Source: Mycolicibacterium mageritense (GTDB lineage Bacteria; Actinomycetota; Actinomycetes; Mycobacteriales; Mycobacteriaceae). Taken from it: a stretch of DNA of 64,000 nt. The notes beneath the pieces are model-generated. The model made no database searches. It saw only the letters and a list, made by a program, of their open reading frames with translations, and was not told where the DNA came from. Made by a program: the position numbers and the translations under genes. Positions 34,817-42,861 of the stretch are shown here, piece after piece. Numbering within the stretch: position 1 is the stretch's first letter; every line of letters begins with the position of its first letter. The stretch lies in NCBI RefSeq assembly GCF_010727475.1, contig NZ_AP022567.1:1488001-1552000 (forward strand), given 5' to 3'.

Positions 34817-37015
34817 ATGCCTGTTGCGATCACGTCCGAGCACAACGACCTGGCCGATTCCGTTCGGTCGCTGGTGGCGCGGGTGGCGCCGTCAGAAGTG
34901 CTGCATGACGCGCTGGACGCCGATCCGGCAGCGCCCATCCCCAATCCCCCGTCCTACTGGAAAGCCGCGGCCGACCAGGGACTGCAGGGCGTGCACCTGT
35001 CCGAATCGGTTGGCGGACAAGGCTTCGGCATCCTGGAACTCGCGATCGTGCTGGCCGAGTTCGGCTACGGTGCGGTGCCGGGCCCGTTCGTCCCGTCCGC
35101 GATCGCGAGCGCGCTCATCGCCGCGAACGATCCCGACGCCAAGATCCTCGGCGAGTTGGCGTCGGGTGACGCCATCGCCGCATACGCGATCGACTCCGGG
35201 CTGACCGCGACCCGCCACGGCGACGGCCTGGTGATCCGGGGCGAGGCGCGCGCGGTGCCCGCCGCGGCGCAGGCATCGATCCTCGTGCTGCCGGTTGCGA
35301 TCGACTCCGGCGAGGAATGGCTGATCCTCGACGCCGATCAGCTTGAGATCGAGCCGGTCCGCAGCGTCGACCCGCTGCGGCCGTTGGCACACGTGCGGGC
35401 CAACGCGGTCGAAGTTTCGGACGACCGCGTGCTGGCCGATCTGAGCCGCCCGCTGGCTCGCGCGCTGATCTCCACGCTGCTGTCCGCGGAGGCCGTCGGC
35501 GTGGCCCGGTGGGCCACCGACACCGCCGCCGAATACGCCAAGATCCGCGAACAGTTCGGCAGGCCCATCGGCCAGTTCCAGGCCATCAAACACAAGTGCG
35601 CAGGCATGGTCGCCGACACCGAGCGGGCGACCGCCGCGGTGTGGGACGCGGCCCGCGCACTCGACGAAGTGCGGGAAAGCGATTCGACAGCCACCCATTT
35701 CGAGTTCGCCGCGGCCGTCGCGGCAACTCTGGCGCCCGCCGCCGCACAGCACTGCACGCAGGACTGCATCCAGGTGCACGGCGGCATCGGCTTCACGTGG
35801 GAACACGACGCCAACATCTACTATCGCCGGGCGCTGGTGCTGGCGGCCGGTTTCGGCCGTTCCGCCGACTACCCGCAGGCCGTCGTGGACACCGCGACCA
35901 CCACGGGCATGCGCCCGGTCGACATCGACCTCGATCCCGACACCGAGAAGCTGCGTGCGCAGATCCGCGCGGAAGTCACTGCGCTCAAAGAGCTTCCACG
36001 CGAGGAGCGCACCGTCGCCATCGCCGAGGGCGGCTGGGTGCAACCGCACCTGCCCAAGCCGTGGGGCCGTGCGGCCGAACCCGTCGAGCAGATCATCATC
36101 GCCCAGGAGTTCTCCGCGGGCCGGGTCAAACGCCCGCAGATGGGCATCGCGGCGTGGATCATCCCGTCGATCGTGGCCTACGGCACCGACGAGCAGAAGC
36201 AGCGCTTCCTGCCGCCGACGTTCCGCGGCGAGATGATCTGGTGCCAGCTGTTCTCCGAACCGGGCGCGGGCTCGGACCTGGCCAGCCTGACCACCAAGGC
36301 CACCAAGGTCGACGGCGGCTGGCGCATCACCGGCCAGAAGATCTGGACCACGGGTGCACAGTACTCGGCGTGGGGCGCATTGCTGGCCCGCACCGACCCG
36401 AAAGCGCCGAAGCACAACGGCATCACGTACTTCCTGCTGGACATGAAGGCACCCGGGGTCGAGGTCAAACCGCTGCGGGAACTGACCGGCAACGCGATGT
36501 TCAACACCGTGTTCATCGACGACGTGTTCGTACCCGACGCCTTGGTGCTGGGCGAAGTCAACCGCGGCTGGGAGGTCAGCCGCAACACCCTGACCAACGA
36601 GCGCGTCTCGATCGGCAGCAGTGAGCCGCCGTTCCTGGCCAATCTCGATCAGTTCGTGGAGTTCCTGCGGGACGGGCAATTCGACCAGATCGAGCAGAAC
36701 CGGGCCGGCCAGTTGATCGCCGAAGGCCACGCCGCCAAGGTGCTCAACCTCCGGTCGACGCTGCTGACGCTGGCCGGCGGCGACGCCATGCCTGCTGCGG
36801 CGATCTCCAAGCTGCTGTCGATGAAAACCGGTCAGGGCTATGCGGAATTCGCGGTGGCGTCGTTCGGCACCGACGGTGCGATCGGCACCGGCGAACCCGG
36901 CCGCTGGGCGGACTACCTGCTGGCCAGCCGCGCCACCACGATCTACGGCGGCACGTCCGAGGTGCAGCTCAACATCATCGCCGAGCGCCTGCTCGGCCTG
37001 CCGCGCGACCCGTAG
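34817..37015 (+). CDS. Acyl-CoA dehydrogenase with two tandem ACAD domains
   Basis: 732 residues, about twice the usual acyl-CoA dehydrogenase length. The first domain (about 1-360) ends with the QVHGGIGFTWEHDANIYYRRA signature; the second (about 375-732) carries LFSEPGAGSDLASL, GWRITGQKIWTTGA and a C-terminal IYGGTSEVQLNIIAERLLG. FAD-dependent alpha,beta-dehydrogenation of an acyl-CoA is expected. Tandem fusions of this kind resemble the heteromeric steroid-type FadE pairs of actinobacteria. GGAGGT stands six bases before the ATG. Confidence 0.9.
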   Translation: MPVAITSEHNDLADSVRSLVARVAPSEVLHDALDADPAAPIPNPPSYWKAAADQGLQGVHLSESVGGQGFGILELAIVLAEFGYGAVPGPFVPSAIASALIAANDPDAKILGELASGDAIAAYAIDSGLTATRHGDGLVIRGEARAVPAAAQASILVLPVAIDSGEEWLILDADQLEIEPVRSVDPLRPLAHVRANAVEVSDDRVLADLSRPLARALISTLLSAEAVGVARWATDTAAEYAKIREQFGRPIGQFQAIKHKCAGMVADTERATAAVWDAARALDEVRESDSTATHFEFAAAVAATLAPAAAQHCTQDCIQVHGGIGFTWEHDANIYYRRALVLAAGFGRSADYPQAVVDTATTTGMRPVDIDLDPDTEKLRAQIRAEVTALKELPREERTVAIAEGGWVQPHLPKPWGRAAEPVEQIIIAQEFSAGRVKRPQMGIAAWIIPSIVAYGTDEQKQRFLPPTFRGEMIWCQLFSEPGAGSDLASLTTKATKVDGGWRITGQKIWTTGAQYSAWGALLARTDPKAPKHNGITYFLLDMKAPGVEVKPLRELTGNAMFNTVFIDDVFVPDALVLGEVNRGWEVSRNTLTNERVSIGSSEPPFLANLDQFVEFLRDGQFDQIEQNRAGQLIAEGHAAKVLNLRSTLLTLAGGDAMPAAAISKLLSMKTGQGYAEFAVASFGTDGAIGTGEPGRWADYLLASRATTIYGGTSEVQLNIIAERLLGLPRDP

Positions 37016-37024
37016 CGTCTTCCG

Positions 37025-37070
37025 CGCGAGCAGTCGTGTTGGTACCCGGGTAACGGCGTTCTCGGGTACC
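37025..37070. repeat. REP-like palindromic repeat, copy 1
   Basis: The segment starting GCGAGCAGTCG recurs in reverse orientation at 38646 with 33 of the first 35 bases identical. Inside it, GGTACCCG (37041-37048) pairs perfectly with CGGGTACC (37063-37070). It lies ten bases after the fadE-like stop and may also act as its terminator. Confidence 0.55.
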
Positions 37071-37141
37071 GACTTGTCTGTTCACGCCGTATTTCGGCGC
37101 GTACCGTCGAAATAGGTGACGCTCGGAAACGGTTGGCATTG

Positions 37142-37426
37142 ATGATGAGCATTTCTAAGCAACGTTTCATCCGCCTCGCGGGCGCGGCGGCGGCGTCGTT
37201 CGCACTGATCGCCGGGCCCACCGCGGTGGTGAGCCAGACCACGCCGACCGCACATGCCGATCCATGTGTAAACGGCGTCATTCCGTGGAACCCGTATGTC
37301 GTGAACTGCAACCTGCCACCTCGAACCGGTCCCAAAGTCCGCGGCGCCGCCCCCGACGCCGGAGCCATCATCGCGTGCCGGGGCAAGCCGGGCTGTCTGT
37401 CGTGGTACGTCAACGGGCCCTGGTGA
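37142..37426 (+). CDS. Small secreted protein with four cysteines
   Basis: 94 residues from ATG 37142 (ATG 37145 or the TTG codons just before are alternatives). A clear signal peptide is present: basic KQRFIR, hydrophobic LAGAAAASFALIAG, and cleavage after PTAHA at about residue 39. The mature part begins DPCVNGVIPWNP and has four Cys, enough for two disulfides. I do not recognise a family. A small membrane-protein gene starts six bases after its stop. Confidence 0.7.
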   Translation: MMSISKQRFIRLAGAAAASFALIAGPTAVVSQTTPTAHADPCVNGVIPWNPYVVNCNLPPRTGPKVRGAAPDAGAIIACRGKPGCLSWYVNGPW

Positions 37427-37432
37427 GCCGTG

Positions 37433-37741
37433 ATGACCAACGACGTCGAGAAGCGTTGGCACGATCCCCAGATGTTCCGCTCGGCAGTGACCTATGTCGT
37501 GTGCGTCGTGGCGGTGGCCGGAGTCGCATTCGCGTCGTACGCATTCGTCGGTGATCACTCGGTGATCTCGGCGGTGCTGGTGCCGACCATCTTGTTCTTC
37601 GGTGGGGTCGGCGCATTCGTGCGCACCTACCAGGTCTGGCGAGCCGAGGGCACATGGCCGATCTGGCAGGGCGCGGGTTGGTTCCTACTCGCTCTGTCGC
37701 TCGTGTGCCTGGCCGTTCCCGGCTCCGCGATGCACTCCTGA
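37433..37741 (+). CDS. Small membrane protein, three helices
   Basis: A 102-residue protein with three hydrophobic segments: VTYVVCVVAVAGVAFASYAF, SVISAVLVPTILFFGGVGAF and GWFLLALSLVCLAVPG. The N-terminus (MTNDVEKRWHDPQMF) is charged. No motif that would tell a function. It follows the secreted protein closely and probably shares its transcript; the SDR gene converges on it with a six-base gap. Confidence 0.68.
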   Translation: MTNDVEKRWHDPQMFRSAVTYVVCVVAVAGVAFASYAFVGDHSVISAVLVPTILFFGGVGAFVRTYQVWRAEGTWPIWQGAGWFLLALSLVCLAVPGSAMHS

Positions 37742-37747
37742 CTCCCG

Positions 37748-38530
37748 CTACGGCAGGATCGAGTCGACGTAACCGCCGTCGACCCGCAGCGCACCACCGG
37801 TGGTCGCCGAGGCCAACGGCGACGCGAGATATGCCACCATGTTCGCGATCTCTTCAGGCTCGATCAGGCGCTGGATCAGCGACTGCGGCCGGTACTTGAT
37901 CATGAACTCGCGCTGCGCCTCGTCCCACGGCAGCGACTTGTCCACGAGCTGATAGACGAAATCCTCGACGCCTGCGGTGTGCGTCGGCCCCGCGATCACC
38001 GAGTTCACAGTCACGCCGGTACCCGCGGCCTCCTTGGCGAACCCGCGCGACACCGCCAGCAGCGCGGTCTTGGACACGCCGTAGTGGATCATCTCCGCAG
38101 GGATCACGATCGCCGAGTCGCTCGCGATCTGGATCGCCCGGCCCCAGCCACGCTCGGTCATGCCCGGCAGGTAGCTGCGGATAAGCCGAACCGCCGCAAG
38201 GACATTCACGTCGAAGTAGGCCCGCCACTGCTCATCGGTGATCTCCATCGGGGGCACCGCGCCGAAGATCCCGAGATTGTTGACCAGCACATCCACGGCA
38301 GGCAGTTGCCGCAGGAGATCGGCCGTGCCCTCCTCCGTCGCGACATCAGCCGCCACGCCGATCACGTCGAAGTCCCCCAGCTTGGCGACGGCCTCGTCGA
38401 CGCGCGCGGCCGTGCGGCCGTTGACGGCGACCCGCGCGCCGCTACGGGCCAGTTGTTCGGCGATGGCCAGGCCGATGCCCTGGGTCGAGCCCGTGACGAG
38501 TGCGGTCTTTCCAGTCAGGTCGATGTTCAC
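37748..38530 (-). CDS. Short-chain dehydrogenase/reductase
   Basis: A 260-residue classical SDR: cofactor loop VTGSTQGIGLAIAEQL at residues 13-28, NNLGIFG, active-site Ser in IQIASDSAIV, and the YGVSK catalytic Tyr-x3-Lys near residue 150. The Arg after the third strand (NGRTAAR) suggests NADP(H). Substrate unknown. It is co-directional with the acyl-CoA synthetase upstream but separated from it by a palindromic repeat. Confidence 0.88.
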   Translation of the reverse strand: MNIDLTGKTALVTGSTQGIGLAIAEQLARSGARVAVNGRTAARVDEAVAKLGDFDVIGVAADVATEEGTADLLRQLPAVDVLVNNLGIFGAVPPMEITDEQWRAYFDVNVLAAVRLIRSYLPGMTERGWGRAIQIASDSAIVIPAEMIHYGVSKTALLAVSRGFAKEAAGTGVTVNSVIAGPTHTAGVEDFVYQLVDKSLPWDEAQREFMIKYRPQSLIQRLIEPEEIANMVAYLASPLASATTGGALRVDGGYVDSILP

Positions 38531-38586
38531 GAGCCAGTACTACCACCGATCAGCCCGAACTATTCCGCGTCGGCTCTCACCGTTCT

Positions 38587-38650
38587 CGGCGAGCAGACAC
38601 TCGCGTACCCCGTAACGCCGTTACCCGGGTACCTACGCGACTGCTCGCCG
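38587..38650. repeat. REP-like palindromic repeat, copy 2 (inverted relative to copy 1)
   Basis: Outer arms CGGCGAGCAG (38587-38596) and CTGCTCGCCG (38641-38650) are perfect; an inner stem GTAAC (38612-38616) / GTTAC (38620-38624) and a partial middle stem complete a 64-base imperfect palindrome. The right part is the reverse complement of copy 1 at 37025. It fills the 145-base gap between the acyl-CoA synthetase and the SDR; nothing else was recognised there. Confidence 0.58.
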
Positions 38651-38675
38651 GAGCGCGGCATGCGGATTACTCCAC

Positions 38676-40364
38676 TTACTCCACTTCGATGTCGCGCAGC
38701 TCGCGCTTGAGGATCTTGCCGGTCGGGTTCCGCGGCAGCTCGTCGAGGAAGATGACCTCGCGCGGCACCTTGTACCGCGCGAGATGGTCTTTCACGTACT
38801 TCTTGATGTCGTCCTCGTCGACGCTGGCGCCCTCGGCCTTGACCACGAAGGCCCGCAGCCGCGCGCCCCACTCTTTGTCCTCGACGCCCAGTGCGGTCGC
38901 CTCGATCACCTCGGGATGTCCGCTGATGAGATCTTCGACCTCCGCGGGGAACACGTTCTCACCGCCCGAGACGATCATCTCGTCGTCACGGCCACTGACG
39001 TAGAGCAGGCCGTGCTCATCGAAGTAGCCGACGTCGCCCGACGACAACAACCCGTCGATGATCTGCTTGCCGCCCCCGCCCGTGTAGCCCTCGAACGGGA
39101 ACGTGTTGCCGACGAAGATGCGGCCGACCTCCCCCTGCGGCACCTCGTTGCCGTTGTCGTCGATGATCTTGACCCGCACGCCCTTGACCACGGGCCCGAC
39201 CGTCGCGGGATTGATCGACAGATCCTTGGGCCGGGCGATGGTGGCGAACGCGATCTCGGTCGAGCCGTACAGGTTGTAGATCACCGGACCCAGATCCTTG
39301 AGCGCCCGCGTGGCAAGCTCGGCGCCCAGCTGCGAGCCCGAAACGAACACGATCCGCAGCGACGACAGGTTGGGCTTGGGCACGGTCTGGTCGAGCGTGT
39401 CCAGGATCCGCGACAGCATGACCGGCACCACCACCATGGCGGTCACCTTGTGCTTCTCGATGTCCTCGAGCACCGTCGCCGGCTTGAACCGCCGGCGCAG
39501 CACCAGTGTGCTGCCCAGCATCATGGCAATCGTGCCGTGCAGGAATCCCAGCGCGTGGAACATCGGCGCGGGCAACGAGGTCACCTCGCGGGCCCGGAAC
39601 GGCACATGCGACAGCACGCCACCGATCGGCGCCAGCGAGGGCGGGGTGCCGCGGTTGGCGCCCTTCGGCGTGCCCGTGGTGCCGCTGGTCAAGATGATGA
39701 TCGACGAGTGCTTGGTGGCCTTGGGCGCGGGCTGGCCGCTGCTGCGCGCGATGAGGTCTGCGAGGGTTTCGTCGGTGCTGCCCGACGGTTCGTCCTTGTC
39801 AGGGTTCTTGCCGAGCGCGCGTAGCTTGCCGAGCTCGGGTTCGGCCTGCGACACGGCCGCGGCATATTCGTCGTCGTAGATGATCACCTTCGCGCCTTCG
39901 CGCTCGGCGACCTCCTTGATCTGCGGCCCGGAGAACTCGCTGTTGAGCAAGATGATGCGGGCGCCCGCGCGGGCCGCGCCGTACACCGACACCAGGAACC
40001 AGCGGTGGTTGCGGGCCAGGATCGCGACGCCGTCGCCGCCCCTCACGCCCAGCGCCAGCAGACCGTTGGCGGTCGCGTGTGCCGCGGCGTCGAGTTCGCC
40101 GAACGTCATCTCGCCGTCGTCGTCGATCACGGCCGTGCGGTTGGGGTGCCGCCGGGCGTTGAGCGCCGGGATCATCCCGAGCTCACCCCACCGTCTGATG
40201 TCGGCGAGCATGGCCGCCATGTGCTGCGGCGATTCCAGCTTGAGCGCGCCCGCTTCGAACATCTTGCGGGCGTAGTGCAATTCCGCGGCGCCGCGATCGA
40301 GGTATTGCTGAGCTTTCGCAGCTACTTGCGCCGGCAGATCGGGCAAATCGGACAGACTTGGCAT
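38676..40364 (-). CDS. Acyl-CoA synthetase (FadD12-like)
   Basis: A 562-residue AMP-forming ligase. The ATP-binding motif ILTSGTTGTPKGA is at about 222-234, followed by LYGSTE, the GRDDEMIVSGGENVFPAEVED hinge region and the C-terminal NPTGKILKREL with the adenylation Lys. It should activate a fatty or aromatic acid to its CoA thioester. It resembles the mycobacterial FadD12 group by its long N-terminal extension (AAKAQQYLDRGAAELHYAR). Divergent from polD2 with a 66-base gap. Confidence 0.88.
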   Translation of the reverse strand: MPSLSDLPDLPAQVAAKAQQYLDRGAAELHYARKMFEAGALKLESPQHMAAMLADIRRWGELGMIPALNARRHPNRTAVIDDDGEMTFGELDAAAHATANGLLALGVRGGDGVAILARNHRWFLVSVYGAARAGARIILLNSEFSGPQIKEVAEREGAKVIIYDDEYAAAVSQAEPELGKLRALGKNPDKDEPSGSTDETLADLIARSSGQPAPKATKHSSIIILTSGTTGTPKGANRGTPPSLAPIGGVLSHVPFRAREVTSLPAPMFHALGFLHGTIAMMLGSTLVLRRRFKPATVLEDIEKHKVTAMVVVPVMLSRILDTLDQTVPKPNLSSLRIVFVSGSQLGAELATRALKDLGPVIYNLYGSTEIAFATIARPKDLSINPATVGPVVKGVRVKIIDDNGNEVPQGEVGRIFVGNTFPFEGYTGGGGKQIIDGLLSSGDVGYFDEHGLLYVSGRDDEMIVSGGENVFPAEVEDLISGHPEVIEATALGVEDKEWGARLRAFVVKAEGASVDEDDIKKYVKDHLARYKVPREVIFLDELPRNPTGKILKRELRDIEVE

Positions 40365-40398
40365 GACGCCACAATATGTGACCCGGGTCGCAGCCGGG

Positions 40399-40411
40399 GG
40401 TAGTAACTACC
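40399..40411. promoter_or_regulatory. Palindrome between acyl-CoA synthetase gene and polD2
   Basis: GGTAGT-A-ACTACC is a perfect 13-base palindrome in the 66-base divergent gap, 34 bases from the synthetase start and 19 from polD2. It has the form of a repressor site; no regulator gene is adjacent. Confidence 0.35.
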
Positions 40412-40430
40412 GGCTCGTTAGGATGAGGTG

Positions 40431-41660
40431 ATGGCCGGTGCACTGTCGCTGGAGTTGGACGGCCAGGAAGTGTCGGTCACCAACCCTGACAAGGTGATCT
40501 TCCCGGATGCCGGGGTCACCAAGCTCGATTTGGTGCGTTACTACGAAGCCGTCGCCGGCGGTGCGTTGCGTGGCGTCGCCGACCGTCCGATGATCCTCAA
40601 ACGGTTCGTCAAGGGCATCTCGACCGAGGCCATCTTCCAGAAGCGCGCGCCGGAGAAGAGGCCGGATTACATCGCCGTCGCCGAACTCAAGTACCGGTCC
40701 GGCACGTCGGCGAAGGAAGCGGTCCTGACGACCGTCGCCGGGCTGGCATGGGCCGTGAACCTCGGGTGCGTCGACCTCAACCCTCACCCGGTACGGGCCG
40801 ACGATCTCGATCATCCCGACGAGCTGCGCGTCGACCTCGATCCGATGCCGGGCGTCGACTGGCAACAGATCGTCGCGGTCGCGCAGGTGGCCCGCGAGGT
40901 GCTCACCGACCATGGCCTGACCGCGTGGCCCAAGACATCCGGTTCGCGCGGCTTCCACATCTACGCGCGGATCCACCGGCAGTGGCCGTTCCAGAAGGTC
41001 CGGTTGGCGGCCCAGACCGTCGCCCGGGAGGTGGAACGCCGCGCACCGGACCTGGCCACGGCGCACTGGTGGAAGGAGGAGCGCGAGGGCGTGTTCGTCG
41101 ACTTCAACCAGAACGCCAAGGACCGCACGGTCGCGTCGGCCTACTCGGTGCGCGCGACGCCGGATGCCAGGGTGTCCACCCCGTTGCGTTGGGACGAGGT
41201 GCCGGGCTGCCGGCCGGAAGCGTTCACCATCGCCACGGTGCCCGCCCGGTTCGCCGAGCTGGGCGATCCGTGGGAGGGCATGGACGACGCCGCGGGCAGC
41301 CTCGACGAATTACTGGCGCTGGCAGACACGTTGGGCCCGGCCGAGAAAGCGCCCAAGGGGGCGTCACGCGACGGCCGCAGGCAGTCGACCATGCCACTGA
41401 TCGAGATCGCCCGGACCAAGACCAAGGACGAGGCCATGGCCGCGCTCGACGTCTGGCGGGAACGTCATCCCGCGGTCGCCGAACGCCTTGAGCCCGTGGA
41501 TGTTCTGGTCGACGGCATGCGCGGCCCGAGTTCGATCTGGTACCGCATCAGGATCAACCTGCAGCACGTGCCCGAAGCCGACCGGCCACCTCAGGAACAG
41601 TTGATCGCCGACTACAGCCCATGGGAGAACTACTCCGGCGCGCAGTGGCGGCGGGGCTGA
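40431..41660 (+). CDS. polD2: Stand-alone LigD-type primase-polymerase (PolD2-like)
   Basis: A 409-residue protein of the archaeo-eukaryotic primase superfamily (LigD POL domain). Metal-binding DLDPMPG is at about residue 137, the nucleotide-binding KTSGSRGFHIY at about 170, and SVRATPDARVSTPLRWDEV closer to the C-terminus. These enzymes add ribonucleotides or deoxynucleotides to DNA ends. M. smegmatis has two stand-alone copies, PolD1 and PolD2; the place and length fit PolD2, but the paralogue choice is from memory of the genome. No ligase or Ku gene is nearby. Confidence 0.88.
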   Translation: MAGALSLELDGQEVSVTNPDKVIFPDAGVTKLDLVRYYEAVAGGALRGVADRPMILKRFVKGISTEAIFQKRAPEKRPDYIAVAELKYRSGTSAKEAVLTTVAGLAWAVNLGCVDLNPHPVRADDLDHPDELRVDLDPMPGVDWQQIVAVAQVAREVLTDHGLTAWPKTSGSRGFHIYARIHRQWPFQKVRLAAQTVAREVERRAPDLATAHWWKEEREGVFVDFNQNAKDRTVASAYSVRATPDARVSTPLRWDEVPGCRPEAFTIATVPARFAELGDPWEGMDDAAGSLDELLALADTLGPAEKAPKGASRDGRRQSTMPLIEIARTKTKDEAMAALDVWRERHPAVAERLEPVDVLVDGMRGPSSIWYRIRINLQHVPEADRPPQEQLIADYSPWENYSGAQWRRG

Positions 41661-41661
41661 C

Positions 41662-42087
41662 CTACGGCTCGAACGGACCCGGCAGTGGGCCGAAAATGCC
41701 GTTCCCCCGGCGTATTTCGCAGATCTTCCAGCCGTCCCGATCCTCGACGGTGAACGAGATCTCCAGATCGGTGGCATTGGTGTAGTGCCCGGTGACGGTA
41801 CGTTTGACACCCGGCGACTCGGGATCGACGGACAGCACGTCGGGGCCCGCCTGATACAGGCTCGCAAACTCCTGCCGGACCTCGACGTCCGAGCGCGGTT
41901 GCATCATGGCGGCCAACGCGCCGCAGGTGCCCGAGCGCAGCGCGCTGACATCGCCGGCTTTCGCGGCCGCGATATGCCGTTGCACTGCGTGCTCCGGGGA
42001 ATCCTCCGACGAACCGCTGGGGCCGCAGGCCACCAGCACGCCCGCCATCGCGATCAGCGCCGACCAGTGACTTCGCCCGATGAGCAT
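41662..42087 (-). CDS. Small lipoprotein
   Basis: A 141-residue protein with a lipoprotein signal peptide: SALIAMAGVLVAC with the lipobox VLVAC and lipid-bearing Cys21, then GPSGSSED. The mature domain (SPEHAVQRHIAAAKAGDVSAL ... ISFTVEDRDGWKICEIR) looks like the DUF4878/NTF2-like domain of mycobacterial lipoproteins. It should be anchored to the outer face of the membrane. Its start overlaps the FadR-family gene by 34 bases, so they are probably co-transcribed. Confidence 0.78.
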   Translation of the reverse strand: MLIGRSHWSALIAMAGVLVACGPSGSSEDSPEHAVQRHIAAAKAGDVSALRSGTCGALAAMMQPRSDVEVRQEFASLYQAGPDVLSVDPESPGVKRTVTGHYTNATDLEISFTVEDRDGWKICEIRRGNGIFGPLPGPFEP

Positions 42088-42782
42088 GAACCACGGTAAC
42101 CGTCGACGAGCTCGACGAACCCTTGGATGTGCGCACGGGCCAGGTCCGCTGCCTTGGTGCCGTGGCCACGTGCCAACGCCGCGACGATCCCGCGGTGCTC
42201 GCAGCGCAGGTTCGACGCGACGGCCGCCCAGTCGTCGAGCTGGGGCACTCCCGCCAGGACGTAGCCCTGGATGGGACCGCGCAGCGCCGCCATCATCGCC
42301 TCGACCACCACGTTGCCGGCCAGCGCCACCAACGCCACGTGAAAGTCGGCGTCGAGCCGGTGGAACTCCTCCGGCTGCAAACCCGGATCGTCCATGGCGT
42401 CGAGCATCGCGGTGACCCCGGCCAGGTCCGGCCGCGGATCGCGGGCAGCGGCGTCACGTAATGCCGCGGTTTCCAAGAGGATTCGGGTCCGCACCAGATC
42501 CTCGATGGGCAGCGCGCGGGTCGCGGTGTGCAGCCGCAGCGCCGATCCGATCGACGTCGCGGCGTCGGCGGTGACGATGGCGCCCGCATCCGGGCCGGAT
42601 CCGGCAGCCGTGCGGATCACGCCCATGGCCTCCAATACCCGGATCGCCTCACGCACCGAGGCCCGGCTCACCGACAGGCTCTCGGCCAGCGCGCGTTCGG
42701 CGGGAAGCCGGTCCCCGACCGTCAGCGTGCCCGCGACCAGATCGCGTTCGATCCGCTCCAATACGAGCTCGTGTGCGCGCAT
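42054..42782 (-). CDS. FadR/GntR-family regulator of lactate utilisation (LutR/LldR-like)
   Basis: A 242-residue protein: GntR winged helix at residues 1-70 (LPAERALAESLSVSRASVREAIRVLEAMGVI) and a FadR-type FCD effector domain with the metal-binding His pattern (DADFHVALVALAGN, CEHRGIVAAL). Divergent from lutA across a gap holding two copies of the site TGGTCAGACC, the typical form of an LldR/FadR operator. Control of lutABC by L-lactate is a strong inference. Confidence 0.87.
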   Translation of the reverse strand: MRAHELVLERIERDLVAGTLTVGDRLPAERALAESLSVSRASVREAIRVLEAMGVIRTAAGSGPDAGAIVTADAATSIGSALRLHTATRALPIEDLVRTRILLETAALRDAAARDPRPDLAGVTAMLDAMDDPGLQPEEFHRLDADFHVALVALAGNVVVEAMMAALRGPIQGYVLAGVPQLDDWAAVASNLRCEHRGIVAALARGHGTKAADLARAHIQGFVELVDGYRGSCSSGEVTGRR

Positions 42783-42808
42783 GGCGATGAGAATAGCGCG
42801 TTTGACTG

Positions 42809-42847
42809 GTGTGGTCAGACCTTACGCGATAGTGTGGTCAGACCACA
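42809..42847. promoter_or_regulatory. Paired FadR-type operators in front of lutABC
   Basis: GTGTGGTCAGACC occurs at 42809-42821 and again at 42832-42844, centres 23 bases apart (about two helix turns). The second copy is a perfect 15-base palindrome, TGTGGTC-A-GACCACA (42833-42847). A -35-like TTGACT stands at 42802-42807 and a -10-like GATAGT at 42828-42833 (spacing longer than usual). Binding by the adjacent regulator would block lutA transcription. Confidence 0.65.
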
Positions 42848-42861
42848 GCCTAGGAGTGTTC

